Shown: positions 54,197 through 64,000 of the stretch, piece after piece | Layout of the letters: the number at the start of each line of letters is the position of its first letter | Numbering within the stretch: the stretch's first letter is position 1 | Assembly: GCF_023369855.1 (NCBI RefSeq) | Contig: NZ_JAMBPP010000011.1 | Location: 123,066-187,065, forward strand | Direction of reading: 5' to 3' | Source: Actinotalea alkalitolerans | Lineage (GTDB): Bacteria; Actinomycetota; Actinomycetes; Actinomycetales; Cellulomonadaceae | Length of the DNA: 64,000 bases | The notes under the pieces: model-generated | The model's input: the letters and a program-made list of their open reading frames with translations, nothing else | The model's database searches: none | What the model was told of the DNA's origin: nothing | Position numbers and translations under genes: made by a program

Positions 54197-55311
54197 TGGC
54201 CTCGCGCATGGCCCAGTGGGGCAACGACCTGTACCTGGGCCGACGGTCCTACGACATCGTCGGCAGGCGTCGACGGTGGTTCATGGTCGCCGGGGTCGTC
54301 TTCCTCGCGGCGACCATCCTGCTGCTGACCCTCGGGCTGAACCGGGGCATCGAGTTCCGGGGCGGGTCGGAGTTCACCGTCCAGGCGACCGACGGTGCCG
54401 CTCAGCAGCCTGCCATCGACGCCGTGACGTCCATCGAGGGTGCGGAGCTCCCCCGGGTCTCGGTGGTCGGTACGGACACCCTGCGCGTCCAGACCTCGCA
54501 GCTGGACGACACGCAGACCCAAGAGCTCGCCGTGGCTCTCGCCGCCGCCTACGGGGTCGACGTGAGCGAGGTCAGCTCCTCGTTCGTCGGACCGACCTGG
54601 GGCGACGACGTCACCAACAAGGCGATCCGCGCCCTGGTGATCTTCCTCGCCCTGGTCGCCCTGGTGATGACCATCTACTTCCGCGACTGGCGGATGGCCG
54701 TCTCGGCCATCGTCGCCGTCGTGCACGACCTGGTCATCACGGTGGGCATCTACGCACTGGTGGGCTGGGAGGTCACCCCGGCCACGGTGATCGGCTTCCT
54801 GACCATCCTCGGCTACTCGCTGTACGACACCGTGGTCGTGTTCGACAAGGTTCGCGAGAACACCCAGGGTGTCACCGACCAGCGGCTCTACACCTACGGC
54901 GAGCTGTCGAACCTCGCGGTCAACCAGACCCTGGTCCGGTCCATCAACACCTCGGTGGTCGCAGTGCTGCCGGTCGGCAGCATCCTGTTCATCGGGGCCT
55001 TCCTGCTCGGCGCCGGCACCCTGCGGGACATCGCCCTGGCGCTCTTCGTGGGCATCATCGTGGGAACCTACTCCTCGGTGTTCCTGGCCACGCCGTTCCT
55101 GGTGTGGCTGCGGGAGAAGCAGGACTCCATCCGGAACCACACGGCCGACATCCTGCACGCCCGGGCCGAGGCGCAGGCCGCCGACCCGGACGCGCCCGCA
55201 CAGGGCGTGCCCGCTCGGGTGGGTGCGCTGGTTCCCGGGACGCACCTGGGCAACCGGGCCCAGCCGAAGCGGCGCAAGCCGAGCCGGCCGGACGGTCGAG
55301 CGTCGTCGTGA
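54196..55311 (+). CDS. secF: Protein translocase subunit SecF
   Basis: Partner of SecD, 371 residues, six segments. GLNRGIEFRGGSEFTVQ, GPTWGDDVTNKAIRAL, and the core TILGYSLYDTVVVFDKVREN with the Asp used in proton coupling. The C-terminal ~60 residues are cytosolic and basic. Its ATG overlaps the SecD stop (TGATG), and its stop overlaps the apt start. Confidence 0.95.
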   Translation: MASRMAQWGNDLYLGRRSYDIVGRRRRWFMVAGVVFLAATILLLTLGLNRGIEFRGGSEFTVQATDGAAQQPAIDAVTSIEGAELPRVSVVGTDTLRVQTSQLDDTQTQELAVALAAAYGVDVSEVSSSFVGPTWGDDVTNKAIRALVIFLALVALVMTIYFRDWRMAVSAIVAVVHDLVITVGIYALVGWEVTPATVIGFLTILGYSLYDTVVVFDKVRENTQGVTDQRLYTYGELSNLAVNQTLVRSINTSVVAVLPVGSILFIGAFLLGAGTLRDIALALFVGIIVGTYSSVFLATPFLVWLREKQDSIRNHTADILHARAEAQAADPDAPAQGVPARVGALVPGTHLGNRAQPKRRKPSRPDGRASS

Positions 55312-55844
55312 CCGCGGTGTCCCAGGACCTGGCCGGGCGCGCGGCCGGGCTCGTCCACGACGTGCCCGACTACCCCCAGCCCGGTGTGGTCTTCAAGGAC
55401 ATCACGCCTCTGCTGGCCGACGGCGCGGTCTTCGGTGAGCTGGTCCACCACATGGTGGAGCGTGCGCCCGAGGGCATCGACCTGGTCGTCGGCATGGAGG
55501 CGCGGGGGTTCATCCTGGGCGCGCCGGTCGCGGTCGCCCTGGGCGCAGGGTTCGTCCCGGTGCGCAAGGCCGGGAAGCTCCCACGCGAGACGCTCAGCGG
55601 GTCCTACGATCTCGAGTACGGCAGCGCGGTGATCGAGATCCACTCCGACACCATCCGGCCCGGTGCGCGGATCCTCGTGGTCGATGACGTCCTGGCCACG
55701 GGGGGAACAGCGGCCGCGACCGTGGCGTTGCTTGAAGAAGCGGGCGGTGTGGTCGCGGGGATGGCGTTCCTCATGGAGCTCACGTTCCTCGCGGGGCGCG
55801 CCAGGTTGCCGGGCAGGGCTCTGGACGTCCTGCTGAGCTACTGA
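55308..55844 (+). CDS. apt: Adenine phosphoribosyltransferase
   Basis: Salvages adenine to AMP with PRPP. 178 residues from the GTG overlapping secF. The type I PRT fold shows GVVFKDITPLLAD, VVGMEARGFILGAPVA, the PRPP loop RILVVDDVLATGGTAAA, and the hood strand KLPRETLSGSYDLEYG. M. tuberculosis has a lipoprotein gene between secF and apt that is absent here. Confidence 0.95.
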   Translation: MTAVSQDLAGRAAGLVHDVPDYPQPGVVFKDITPLLADGAVFGELVHHMVERAPEGIDLVVGMEARGFILGAPVAVALGAGFVPVRKAGKLPRETLSGSYDLEYGSAVIEIHSDTIRPGARILVVDDVLATGGTAAATVALLEEAGGVVAGMAFLMELTFLAGRARLPGRALDVLLSY

Positions 55845-55894
55845 CGGCCCGACGCCCCCCGGGGGCAAGGACGCGACCACCTGGCGCCCGGCCC

Positions 55895-55900
55895 TAGACT
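55895..55900 (+). promoter_or_regulatory. -10 box of relA
   Basis: TAGACT fits TANNNT, 50 bases before the relA ATG at 55950, with AGGAGGG at 55938-55944 as ribosome-binding site. Confidence 0.4.
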
Positions 55901-55949
55901 CGGGCGATGACCGGCGGACGCGGATGACGGGTGCAGGCAGGAGGGTGTC

Positions 55950-58301
<2,352 letters not shown>

Positions 58302-58328
58302 CCGTGCGGTCCGCACCGGACGGGCACG

Positions 58329-58371
58329 CACGATCGGCCTGACCGGAAGGGATCCGGTCAGGCCGATCGTG
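58329..58371. terminator. Strong bidirectional hairpin terminator
   Basis: A perfect 18-pair stem with arms 58329-58346 and 58354-58371 and the 7-base loop AAGGGAT. It lies between the convergent relA and DUF349 genes and is symmetric, so it can stop both. No T-run follows. Confidence 0.85.
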
Positions 58372-58379
58372 ACGGGTGA

Positions 58380-60080
58380 TCAGCCCCGGGAGTCCGCCGC
58401 AGCACGCTCGATCTGCTCGAGCCAGGCGCGACGAGCGTCCAGCGCAGCCTGGGCCTCGGCGATCTTGCGGGCGTCGCCCTTCTCCTGAGCGGCGGCGAGG
58501 TCTGCCTCGAGGCCGGCGATCGCCGACGTGAGCTGGGCCAGAGCGCCCTCGGCCCGGGCTCGTGTCTCGGGGTTCGTGCGGGTCCACTGGGACTGCTCGG
58601 CCTCACGGACGGCCTGCTCGACCGCACGCAGCCGCCCCTCGACCCGCTGGATGTCCCCGCGAGGGACCTTGCCGGCCTGCTCCCACCGTTCCTGCAGGTG
58701 ACGCAGCGCGGTGCGCGCCGCCGCGAGGTCCTTGACGGGGACGAGCCGCTCGGCCTCCTCGAGCAGTGCCAGCTTCACCTCGAGGTTGGCCGCGAACTCC
58801 GCATCGGTCTCCCGCTGGCTCTCGTCGCGCGCCGCGAAGAACACGTCCTGAGCGGCACGGAACCGGGCCCACAGGGCGTCGTCGTCCTTGCGGCTCGCCC
58901 GGCCGGCTGCCTTCCACCGGGTCATGAGCTCCCGGTAGGCGCCCGTCGTGGTGCCCCAGTCGGTGCTCGTCGAGAGCTGCTCGGCCTCGGCCACCAGGGC
59001 CTCCTTGGTGGCCTTGGCGTCGGCGTTGGTCTTCTCGAGCTCGGAGAAGAACCGGCGACGTTCGCGGTCGAACGTGGAGCGGGCGTGGCTGAAGCGCTTC
59101 CAGAGGGCATCCTCAGACGTACGGTCCAGGCGCGGCCCGTGCCGCTGGGCGTCCTTCCACTGGTCGAGCAGGGTCCGGAGCTCCTCGCCTGCCGGACGCC
59201 ACTGCATCCGGTCAGCGTCGGTCCCCGCGATCTTCTCCGCTGCTTCGACGATCGCCGTCCGTGCCTCGAGAGCAGCCTTCTTGGCAGCGGCACGTTCGGC
59301 CTCTGCCGCGGCCCTCCGCTCTGCGGCGACGGCGCGCAAGGCCTCCAGCCGGGTGCGGAGCCCGTCCAGGTCGCCGACCGCGGCCGGCTCGGCAAGATCC
59401 TCGGCGAGGGAGCCGAGGGTGGAGTCGATCTCCTTGACCGAGAGGTCGGTCGCGGCGAGCCTTGCCTCGAAGAGCACGACCTTGGCATGCAGGTCGGCGA
59501 ACCGGCGGACGTAGAAGGCCAGGGCGTCGGCCGGGTCGGCCCCGGGGTACTGGCCGACGGTGCGCTCGCCGGTGGCCTCGCGGACCCACACCGTGCCGTC
59601 GTCGTCGACCCGCCCCCAGCGGGCGGCCTCGGCGCTCTCGGCAGCGTTCAGGGCCGGTGGGACCGGCACCGTCGGCGTCGCAGGTGCCTGGCCGGGGGTC
59701 ACGGCCCCGGGGCGTGGGGCGCCCGGGGTCGGGGGGTGCGGTGAGGGGCGCGGGACGGGCCGGGGGACCGGACGCGGGCGGGCGGGCTCGGCAGGCGGTA
59801 CGGCGGCGCCGGATGACTCGACCGGCTCGGGGGCCGGGACCGGCTCGGGCTCGGGGACGGCCTCGGGTGCTGGTTCGGCCTCGGTCGAGGCAGGCGCGTC
59901 GGCAGCGACCGCGGTGGTGCTCGGCGCCTGCTGCGGCTCCTCGGCTGCGGGGGGTGGGACGGCGGCACCGGTCGGGGTCGCCTCGGCGGCGGCGTCCCCG
60001 ACAGCGGCCTCGGTCTCGGGAGCCGGCTGTGCGCTCTCCGCGACGGTCGGGTCCTGCGGCTGCGGCTCGTGGTCGCTCAC
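58380..60080 (-). CDS. DUF349-repeat protein
   Basis: A 566-residue cytosolic protein. The first ~160 residues are Ala/Pro/Glu-rich and disordered. After them come helical repeats of the DUF349 type: LLDQWKDAQRHGPRLDRTSE, LMTRWKAAGRASRKDDDALW, HLQERWEQAGKVPRGDIQRV. The C-terminal ~60 residues are coiled coil. The domain also occurs in ProQ/SMC-like-named proteins but has no set function. It overlaps the cyclophilin gene by 4 bases. Confidence 0.87.
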   Translation of the reverse strand: MSDHEPQPQDPTVAESAQPAPETEAAVGDAAAEATPTGAAVPPPAAEEPQQAPSTTAVAADAPASTEAEPAPEAVPEPEPVPAPEPVESSGAAVPPAEPARPRPVPRPVPRPSPHPPTPGAPRPGAVTPGQAPATPTVPVPPALNAAESAEAARWGRVDDDGTVWVREATGERTVGQYPGADPADALAFYVRRFADLHAKVVLFEARLAATDLSVKEIDSTLGSLAEDLAEPAAVGDLDGLRTRLEALRAVAAERRAAAEAERAAAKKAALEARTAIVEAAEKIAGTDADRMQWRPAGEELRTLLDQWKDAQRHGPRLDRTSEDALWKRFSHARSTFDRERRRFFSELEKTNADAKATKEALVAEAEQLSTSTDWGTTTGAYRELMTRWKAAGRASRKDDDALWARFRAAQDVFFAARDESQRETDAEFAANLEVKLALLEEAERLVPVKDLAAARTALRHLQERWEQAGKVPRGDIQRVEGRLRAVEQAVREAEQSQWTRTNPETRARAEGALAQLTSAIAGLEADLAAAQEKGDARKIAEAQAALDARRAWLEQIERAAADSRG

Positions 60081-60796
60081 TGCGTCTCAACTCCCTTGAT
60101 GATGACCTCTGTGGCAGGTGCGGGTGCACCAGCAGGGTCGATGCCCGCGTCCGCGACCGCCTGCAGCACATCCATGCCGTCGGTGATCTGTCCGAACACT
60201 GTGTAGCCCCCCGCGGCGTCCGCGGGGATGGTCGAGTCGGCGTAGACGAGGAAGAACTGGCTCCCCATGCTCTCGCCGTCGCCGCCGAGGCGCGCCATGG
60301 CGAGCGTCCCGGCGGGGTAGACGTCGTCGGCCGGTGCGTTCTCGACCGGGCCGAAGGAGTACCCGGGCCCGCCCTGGCCGGTCGCGGTGGGGTCCCCGCA
60401 CTGGAGCACGAAGATGCCCTCGACGGTGAGTCGGTGACAGGTCGTGTCGTCGAAGTAACCCTCCTGGGCGAGGGTCACGAACGAGGCGACGGCCTGCGGA
60501 GCTGCCGCGCCGTCGAGCTCGAGACCGATCGTCCCGACACTGGTGTCCAGGGTCGACGTCCAGGTCCGGCCCTGAGCGACGGACGGGTCCGGAACCGTCC
60601 GCTCAGCGGTGTCCTGCGTGCCCGAGCGACTCATCGAGACGGCCAGGGCGACGGCACCGACCAGGACGAGGGTGCCCGCGACGGCCCCGGCGACGACCCG
60701 CCGGCGGCGGCGCTGGGCGCGCAGCTCTTCCTGCCGCGCGAGCCACTTCTCGTGGCGGCGTCGCGCGGTCTCGCGCTCACGCTTGCTCGTGGACAC
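60077..60796 (-). CDS. Membrane-anchored peptidyl-prolyl cis-trans isomerase (cyclophilin)
   Basis: Speeds proline isomerisation during folding outside the membrane. A GTG at 60796 (AGGAG six bases upstream) gives 239 residues; a start further upstream would add an unlikely Arg-rich leader. The N-terminal basic helix KRERETARRRHEKWLARQEE precedes one membrane span (AGTLVLVGAVALAVSM). The cyclophilin domain follows: FVTLAQEGYFDDTTCHRL, GSQFFLVYAD and VFGQITDGMDVL. It is the positional match of Rv2582. Confidence 0.93.
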   Translation of the reverse strand: MSTSKRERETARRRHEKWLARQEELRAQRRRRRVVAGAVAGTLVLVGAVALAVSMSRSGTQDTAERTVPDPSVAQGRTWTSTLDTSVGTIGLELDGAAAPQAVASFVTLAQEGYFDDTTCHRLTVEGIFVLQCGDPTATGQGGPGYSFGPVENAPADDVYPAGTLAMARLGGDGESMGSQFFLVYADSTIPADAAGGYTVFGQITDGMDVLQAVADAGIDPAGAPAPATEVIIKGVETQ

Positions 60797-60989
60797 CTGT
60801 GCTCCTGTCTCGTCCCGGGTGCGGGACCCCGCGCGAGCCGTGGTCGCAGCACTGTGCGACCGGCACAGCCCGCGACCGGCACAGCGCCGGGCCCCGCACA
60901 GTCTAGGCAAGGAGGCGAGGCCAGACAGAACCGGGGCGGCCCTGTCGGTGTCACGTTCTGGTCTCGGCTCCGCCACGGACGCCGGCGGC

Positions 60990-60995
60990 TAGGCT
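60990..60995 (+). promoter_or_regulatory. -10 box for a probably leaderless transcript
   Basis: TAGGCT ends 6 bases before the GTG at 61002 of the metallo-hydrolase. There is no room for a ribosome-binding site, so the mRNA is probably leaderless. Confidence 0.4.
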
Positions 60996-61001
60996 CTGGG
61001 G

Positions 61002-61766
61002 GTGCTGATCCGGACCGTCGTCGCGCCCGTGCTCGGTACCAACTGCTACGTCGTCTCGGACGACGTCGGCCGGTGCGTGGTCGTCGATCCGGGTGCCGGT
61101 GTCGTCGACGCGGTGCTCGAGGTGATCACGCGGCACGGCCTGCGGCCGGTGGGCATGCTCGCGACGCACGGGCACGTGGACCACACCTGGTCGGCGGCGG
61201 CCCTCGGGGATGCGCTCGGTCTCCCGCTGCACGTCCACGCCGCGGACGCCTACCGGCTGGCTGATCCCTTCGGGACCCTCGGACCGCTCGGTGCCGCCCT
61301 GGCGCAGGCGATGGGAGCCGGTGGGGAGGTCTACCGGGCGCCCCGGACGGCGGTCTTCGACGGGGGCGAGGCGCCGTCTGCCCGCCTGCACCTCGGTACG
61401 GACCCGCGTGACCAGCTCGCTCTGACGGCTCTTCACGCGCCAGGCCACACCGAGGGGTCGACCATCTACCTCCTCGACGGCGCGCCCGGACCCGGCAGCG
61501 AGCTCCCCGACAGCGTCGCACCGCCGGTGGACGTGCCGGACGGCTCCGACGAACCGTCGCGCACGGCACTGACCGGTGACGTGCTCTTCGCCGGGTCGAT
61601 CGGCCGGACCGACCTGCCCGGCGGGGACACCGCAGCAATGAACCGGACGCTGCGCGAGCGGGTCGCCCGGATCCCGCCGTCCACGCTCGTGCTGCCCGGC
61701 CACGGCCCGACCAGCCGGATCGACGTCGAGCTGGCGCGCAACCCCTACCTGCGCGCCGCACGCTGA
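61002..61766 (+). CDS. Metallo-beta-lactamase-fold hydrolase, glyoxalase-II-like
   Basis: A 254-residue hydrolase. ATHGHVDHTWS gives the H-x-H-x-D-H metal site (~50-56), APGHTEGS a third His, and TGDVLFAGSIGRTDLPGGD the bridging Asp. LPGHGPTSRID carries the last His. Positional match of Rv2581c. Hydrolysis of S-lactoyl-type thioesters is inferred; actinobacteria use mycothiol instead of glutathione. It lies 19 bases before hisS. Confidence 0.9.
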   Translation: MLIRTVVAPVLGTNCYVVSDDVGRCVVVDPGAGVVDAVLEVITRHGLRPVGMLATHGHVDHTWSAAALGDALGLPLHVHAADAYRLADPFGTLGPLGAALAQAMGAGGEVYRAPRTAVFDGGEAPSARLHLGTDPRDQLALTALHAPGHTEGSTIYLLDGAPGPGSELPDSVAPPVDVPDGSDEPSRTALTGDVLFAGSIGRTDLPGGDTAAMNRTLRERVARIPPSTLVLPGHGPTSRIDVELARNPYLRAAR

Positions 61767-61785
61767 CCTGAGAGGATCTCGCCCC

Positions 61786-63210
61786 ATGGCTCGTCCCGCA
61801 CCCCTGTCCGGATTCCCCGAGTGGCTCCCCGCCGGACGGATCGTCGAGCAGTACGTCCTGGACGTCCTGCGGCGCACCTTCGAGCTGCACGGCTTCGCGG
61901 GCCTGGAGACCCGCGCGGTCGAGCCGCTCGACCAGCTGCTGCGCAAGGGTGAGACCTCCAAGGAGGTCTACGTGCTCCGCCGGCTGCAGGAGGAGGACGG
62001 TGCGGTCGGTGAGGCCACGGCCGACCGGTCGCAGCTCGGTCTGCACTTCGACCTCACGGTGCCGTTCGCGCGCTACGTCCTGGAGAACGCCGGGCACCTG
62101 GCCTTCCCGTTCCGTCGCTACCAGATCCAGAAGGTCTGGCGGGGAGAACGACCCCAGGACGGCCGGTTCCGTGAGTTCGTCCAGGCGGACATCGACGTGG
62201 TGGGAGCCGGGAGCCTTCCGTACCACTACGAGGTCGAGGTGCCGCTCGTGATGGCCGAGGCCTTCGCGCTGCTGTCGACGATCGGCATGCCGCCGGTGCG
62301 CATCTGCGTCAACAACCGGCGGGTCTCGGAGGGCTTCTACCGGGGCCTCGGTCTGACCGAGATCGATGCGGTCCTGCGCAGCATCGACAAGCTCGACAAG
62401 GTCGGTCCCGAGGCGGTCGCCGCCCTGATCGTCGAGGAGGCCGGTGCGACGTCCGCGCAGGCGCAGGCGTGCCTCGAGCTGGCCGCGATCTCCGGGGCGG
62501 ACCTCACGGTGGTCGACAGGGTCCGCGACCTCGCCACGCGCCACTCGGTGAGCTCGGAGCTGCTGGACCAGGGTCTCGACGAGCTCGGGGCCCTGGTCGG
62601 GGCGGCGGCCGTCCGCGCTCCCGGTGTCGTGGTCGCCGACCTGCGGATCGCGCGCGGGCTGGACTACTACACCGGCTCGGTCTACGAGACCTTCCTGGTC
62701 GGGCACGAGCAGCTCGGCTCGATCTGCTCGGGGGGCAGGTACGACACGCTGGCCTCCGACGGCGCCACCACCTACCCCGGTGTCGGCCTGTCGATCGGGG
62801 TGACCCGCCTGGTCTCGCGTCTGCTGGGGCAGGGCCTGGTCACCGCGTCCCGGTCGGTGCCCACCGCGGTGCTCGTCGCGGTGGTCTCCGAGGACAGCCG
62901 CTTCCAGTCCGACGCGGTAGCGGCCGCGCTGCGTTCCCGGGGCATCCCGGTCGAGGTCTCACCGGCCGCCGCCAAGTTCGGCAAGCAGATCCGGCACGCC
63001 GACCGCCGCGGGGTGCCCTTCGTGTGGTTCCCGGGTGCACCCGCGCACTCCGACGCCGAGGGTGCGTACGTGGCGGCGTCCCGCGACCAGGTCAAGGACA
63101 TCCGCTCGGGGGACCAGGTGGACGCCGATCCGCTGACGTGGGAGCCACCGGCAGGGGACTGGTGGCCGACGGTGGTGCCCGGACCGGGGGCGGTGGCAGC
63201 CCGGGCCTGA
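61786..63210 (+). CDS. hisS: Histidyl-tRNA synthetase
   Basis: Charges tRNA-His. 474 residues, class II. FPEWLPAGRIVEQYVLDVLR precedes motif 1, then FDLTVPFARYV, FRRYQIQKVWRGERPQDGRF (motif 2), the histidine loop LRIARGLDYYTGSVYETF, and motif 3 VGLSIGVTRL. The C-terminal anticodon domain ends near the stop. The N-terminus resembles the shorter second group of bacterial HisRS rather than E. coli HisS. Confidence 0.95.
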   Translation: MARPAPLSGFPEWLPAGRIVEQYVLDVLRRTFELHGFAGLETRAVEPLDQLLRKGETSKEVYVLRRLQEEDGAVGEATADRSQLGLHFDLTVPFARYVLENAGHLAFPFRRYQIQKVWRGERPQDGRFREFVQADIDVVGAGSLPYHYEVEVPLVMAEAFALLSTIGMPPVRICVNNRRVSEGFYRGLGLTEIDAVLRSIDKLDKVGPEAVAALIVEEAGATSAQAQACLELAAISGADLTVVDRVRDLATRHSVSSELLDQGLDELGALVGAAAVRAPGVVVADLRIARGLDYYTGSVYETFLVGHEQLGSICSGGRYDTLASDGATTYPGVGLSIGVTRLVSRLLGQGLVTASRSVPTAVLVAVVSEDSRFQSDAVAAALRSRGIPVEVSPAAAKFGKQIRHADRRGVPFVWFPGAPAHSDAEGAYVAASRDQVKDIRSGDQVDADPLTWEPPAGDWWPTVVPGPGAVAARA

Positions 63211-63253
63211 GACCCGTCGCGGAACCGACGCCACCGCTGATCGGCACGCCTGC

Positions 63254-63282
63254 TTGACCTCCGATCGAACACCTGTTCGACT
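63254..63282 (+). promoter_or_regulatory. LexA/SOS box within the promoter of the radical SAM gene
   Basis: TCGAAC-ACCT-GTTCGA (63265-63280) is a perfect match to the mycobacterial SOS box. TTGACC (63254-63259) and TCGACT (63277-63282) could be -35 and -10 with a 17-base spacer, so LexA would sit across the promoter. The start ATG follows 6 bases later, which suggests a leaderless mRNA. Confidence 0.8.
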
Positions 63283-63288
63283 GTGTGG

Positions 63289-64000
63289 ATGAGATGGGAC
63301 GGGCAGCGGCTCGCAGGGGCGGACGACGGTGCGCTGCCCGGCCTTGCCCTCTCCGGCCTGGTGCGCAGCGTCCAGACCCCCGAGTTCCGGGGCGTGACCT
63401 TCCACGAGGTGGCCGCGCGCAGCGCGCTGAACCGCGTGCCCGACGCGTCGCGGATGCCGTTCCGCTGGACCGTCAACCCCACGCGCGGGTGCTTGCACGC
63501 GTGCACCTACTGCTTCGCCCGCACCACCCACGAGTACCTGGACCTGGACGCCGGGCGTGACTTCGAGACGCAGATCGTGGTCAAGACCAACGTGGTGGAG
63601 GTGCTCCGGGCAGAGCTGTCTCGCCGGAGCTGGCGACGCGAGCACGTGGCCCTGGGGACGAACACCGACCCGTACCAACGGGTCGAGGGCCGCTACCGGT
63701 TGATGCCGGGGATCATCTCGGCGCTGGTCGAGTCACGGACCCCGCTCTCGATCCTGACCAAGGGCACGCTGCTGCGGCGGGATCTGCCGATGCTGGTCGA
63801 CGCAGCGACCCACGTCCCGGTCGACCTCGCCGTCTCGCTCGCGGTGCTGGACCCCGTGCTCCAGCAGTCGGTCGAGCCCGGCACGCCCACCCCTCGCGCC
63901 CGGCTGGACCTGATCCGGGCGATCACGGACGCGGGGCTCGGGTGCACCGTGCTGGTGGCACCCGTGCTGCCCTGGCTGACCGACTCCCACGAGCACCTGG
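63289..64000 (+). CDS. Rv2578c-family radical SAM protein, C-terminus cut by window edge
   Basis: The visible 237 residues begin MRWDGQRLAGADDGALPGL. NPTRGCLHACTYCFARTT carries C-x3-C-x2-C, the iron-sulfur site of radical SAM enzymes of the SplB-like/Rv2578c group. LGTNTDPYQRVEGRYRLMPG, SILTKGTLLRRDLPML and the run to the edge match the M. tuberculosis protein closely from memory. The reaction is unknown. The LexA box 9 bases upstream implies induction by DNA damage, in line with a DNA- or nucleotide-repair role. Confidence 0.92.
   Translation, partial: MRWDGQRLAGADDGALPGLALSGLVRSVQTPEFRGVTFHEVAARSALNRVPDASRMPFRWTVNPTRGCLHACTYCFARTTHEYLDLDAGRDFETQIVVKTNVVEVLRAELSRRSWRREHVALGTNTDPYQRVEGRYRLMPGIISALVESRTPLSILTKGTLLRRDLPMLVDAATHVPVDLAVSLAVLDPVLQQSVEPGTPTPRARLDLIRAITDAGLGCTVLVAPVLPWLTDSHEHL

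Overview
The window is 64 kb of very GC-rich DNA with dense, often 4-base-overlapping genes. It comes from an actinobacterium. The block from thrS to the last gene (thrS, HIT, pgsA, patA, pimA, pdxS, pdxT, yebC, ruvCAB, yajC-secDF, apt, relA, cyclophilin, glyoxalase-II-like, hisS, Rv2578c-like radical SAM) keeps the gene order I know from Mycobacterium tuberculosis Rv2614c to Rv2578c. Phosphatidylinositol-mannoside genes and an SsgA-like protein fit this. Codon and protein style suggest a Micrococcales member, possibly Cellulomonadaceae; that last step is only a guess.

Layout. 0-3.6 kb: a truncated membrane diguanylate cyclase and a polar amino-acid (perhaps cystine) ABC importer. 4.0-9.4 kb: two genes of unknown function, encoding proteins of 1173 and 323 residues, with a divergent LuxR-type regulator. 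9.5-22.7 kb: a metalloid- and thiol-redox region. It holds an ArsR/ArsP-like permease/mini-thioredoxin cassette, a beta-propeller lipoprotein with CcdA-like and frameshifted DsbA-like proteins, a BlaI-type repressor with likely operators, an unusual phosphofructokinase, thioredoxin behind a CsoR/CstR-type palindrome, a two-component system with a small secreted protein, and divergent arsR and arsDA. 22.8-35.3 kb: mixed metabolism (LLM oxidoreductase and reductase, CBS-domain protein, universal stress protein, Ser/Thr kinase, a terpenoid-cyclase-fold protein, HEAT-repeat protein, drug exporter, bile-acid symporter family protein, acyl-CoA ligase). 35.3-38.6 kb: three tRNA genes with a strong terminator, folate-branch pabB and pabC, an SsgA-like gene and a fourth tRNA. 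38.9-64 kb: the conserved housekeeping block, ending inside a radical SAM gene that carries a perfect LexA box.

How it works together. In the last block one long run makes PI and the first PIMs (pgsA, patA, pimA), PLP (pdxS, pdxT), repairs Holliday junctions (ruvCAB), supports secretion (yajC, secD, secF), salvages adenine (apt) and sets the stringent response (relA). The 9.5-22.7 kb region looks like a stress island joining metalloid handling to disulfide chemistry on both sides of the membrane. The least understood parts are the giant-protein locus at 4-8.6 kb and the BlaI-controlled redox cluster at 11-15 kb. No CRISPR array, rRNA, complete insertion sequence or prophage was seen.
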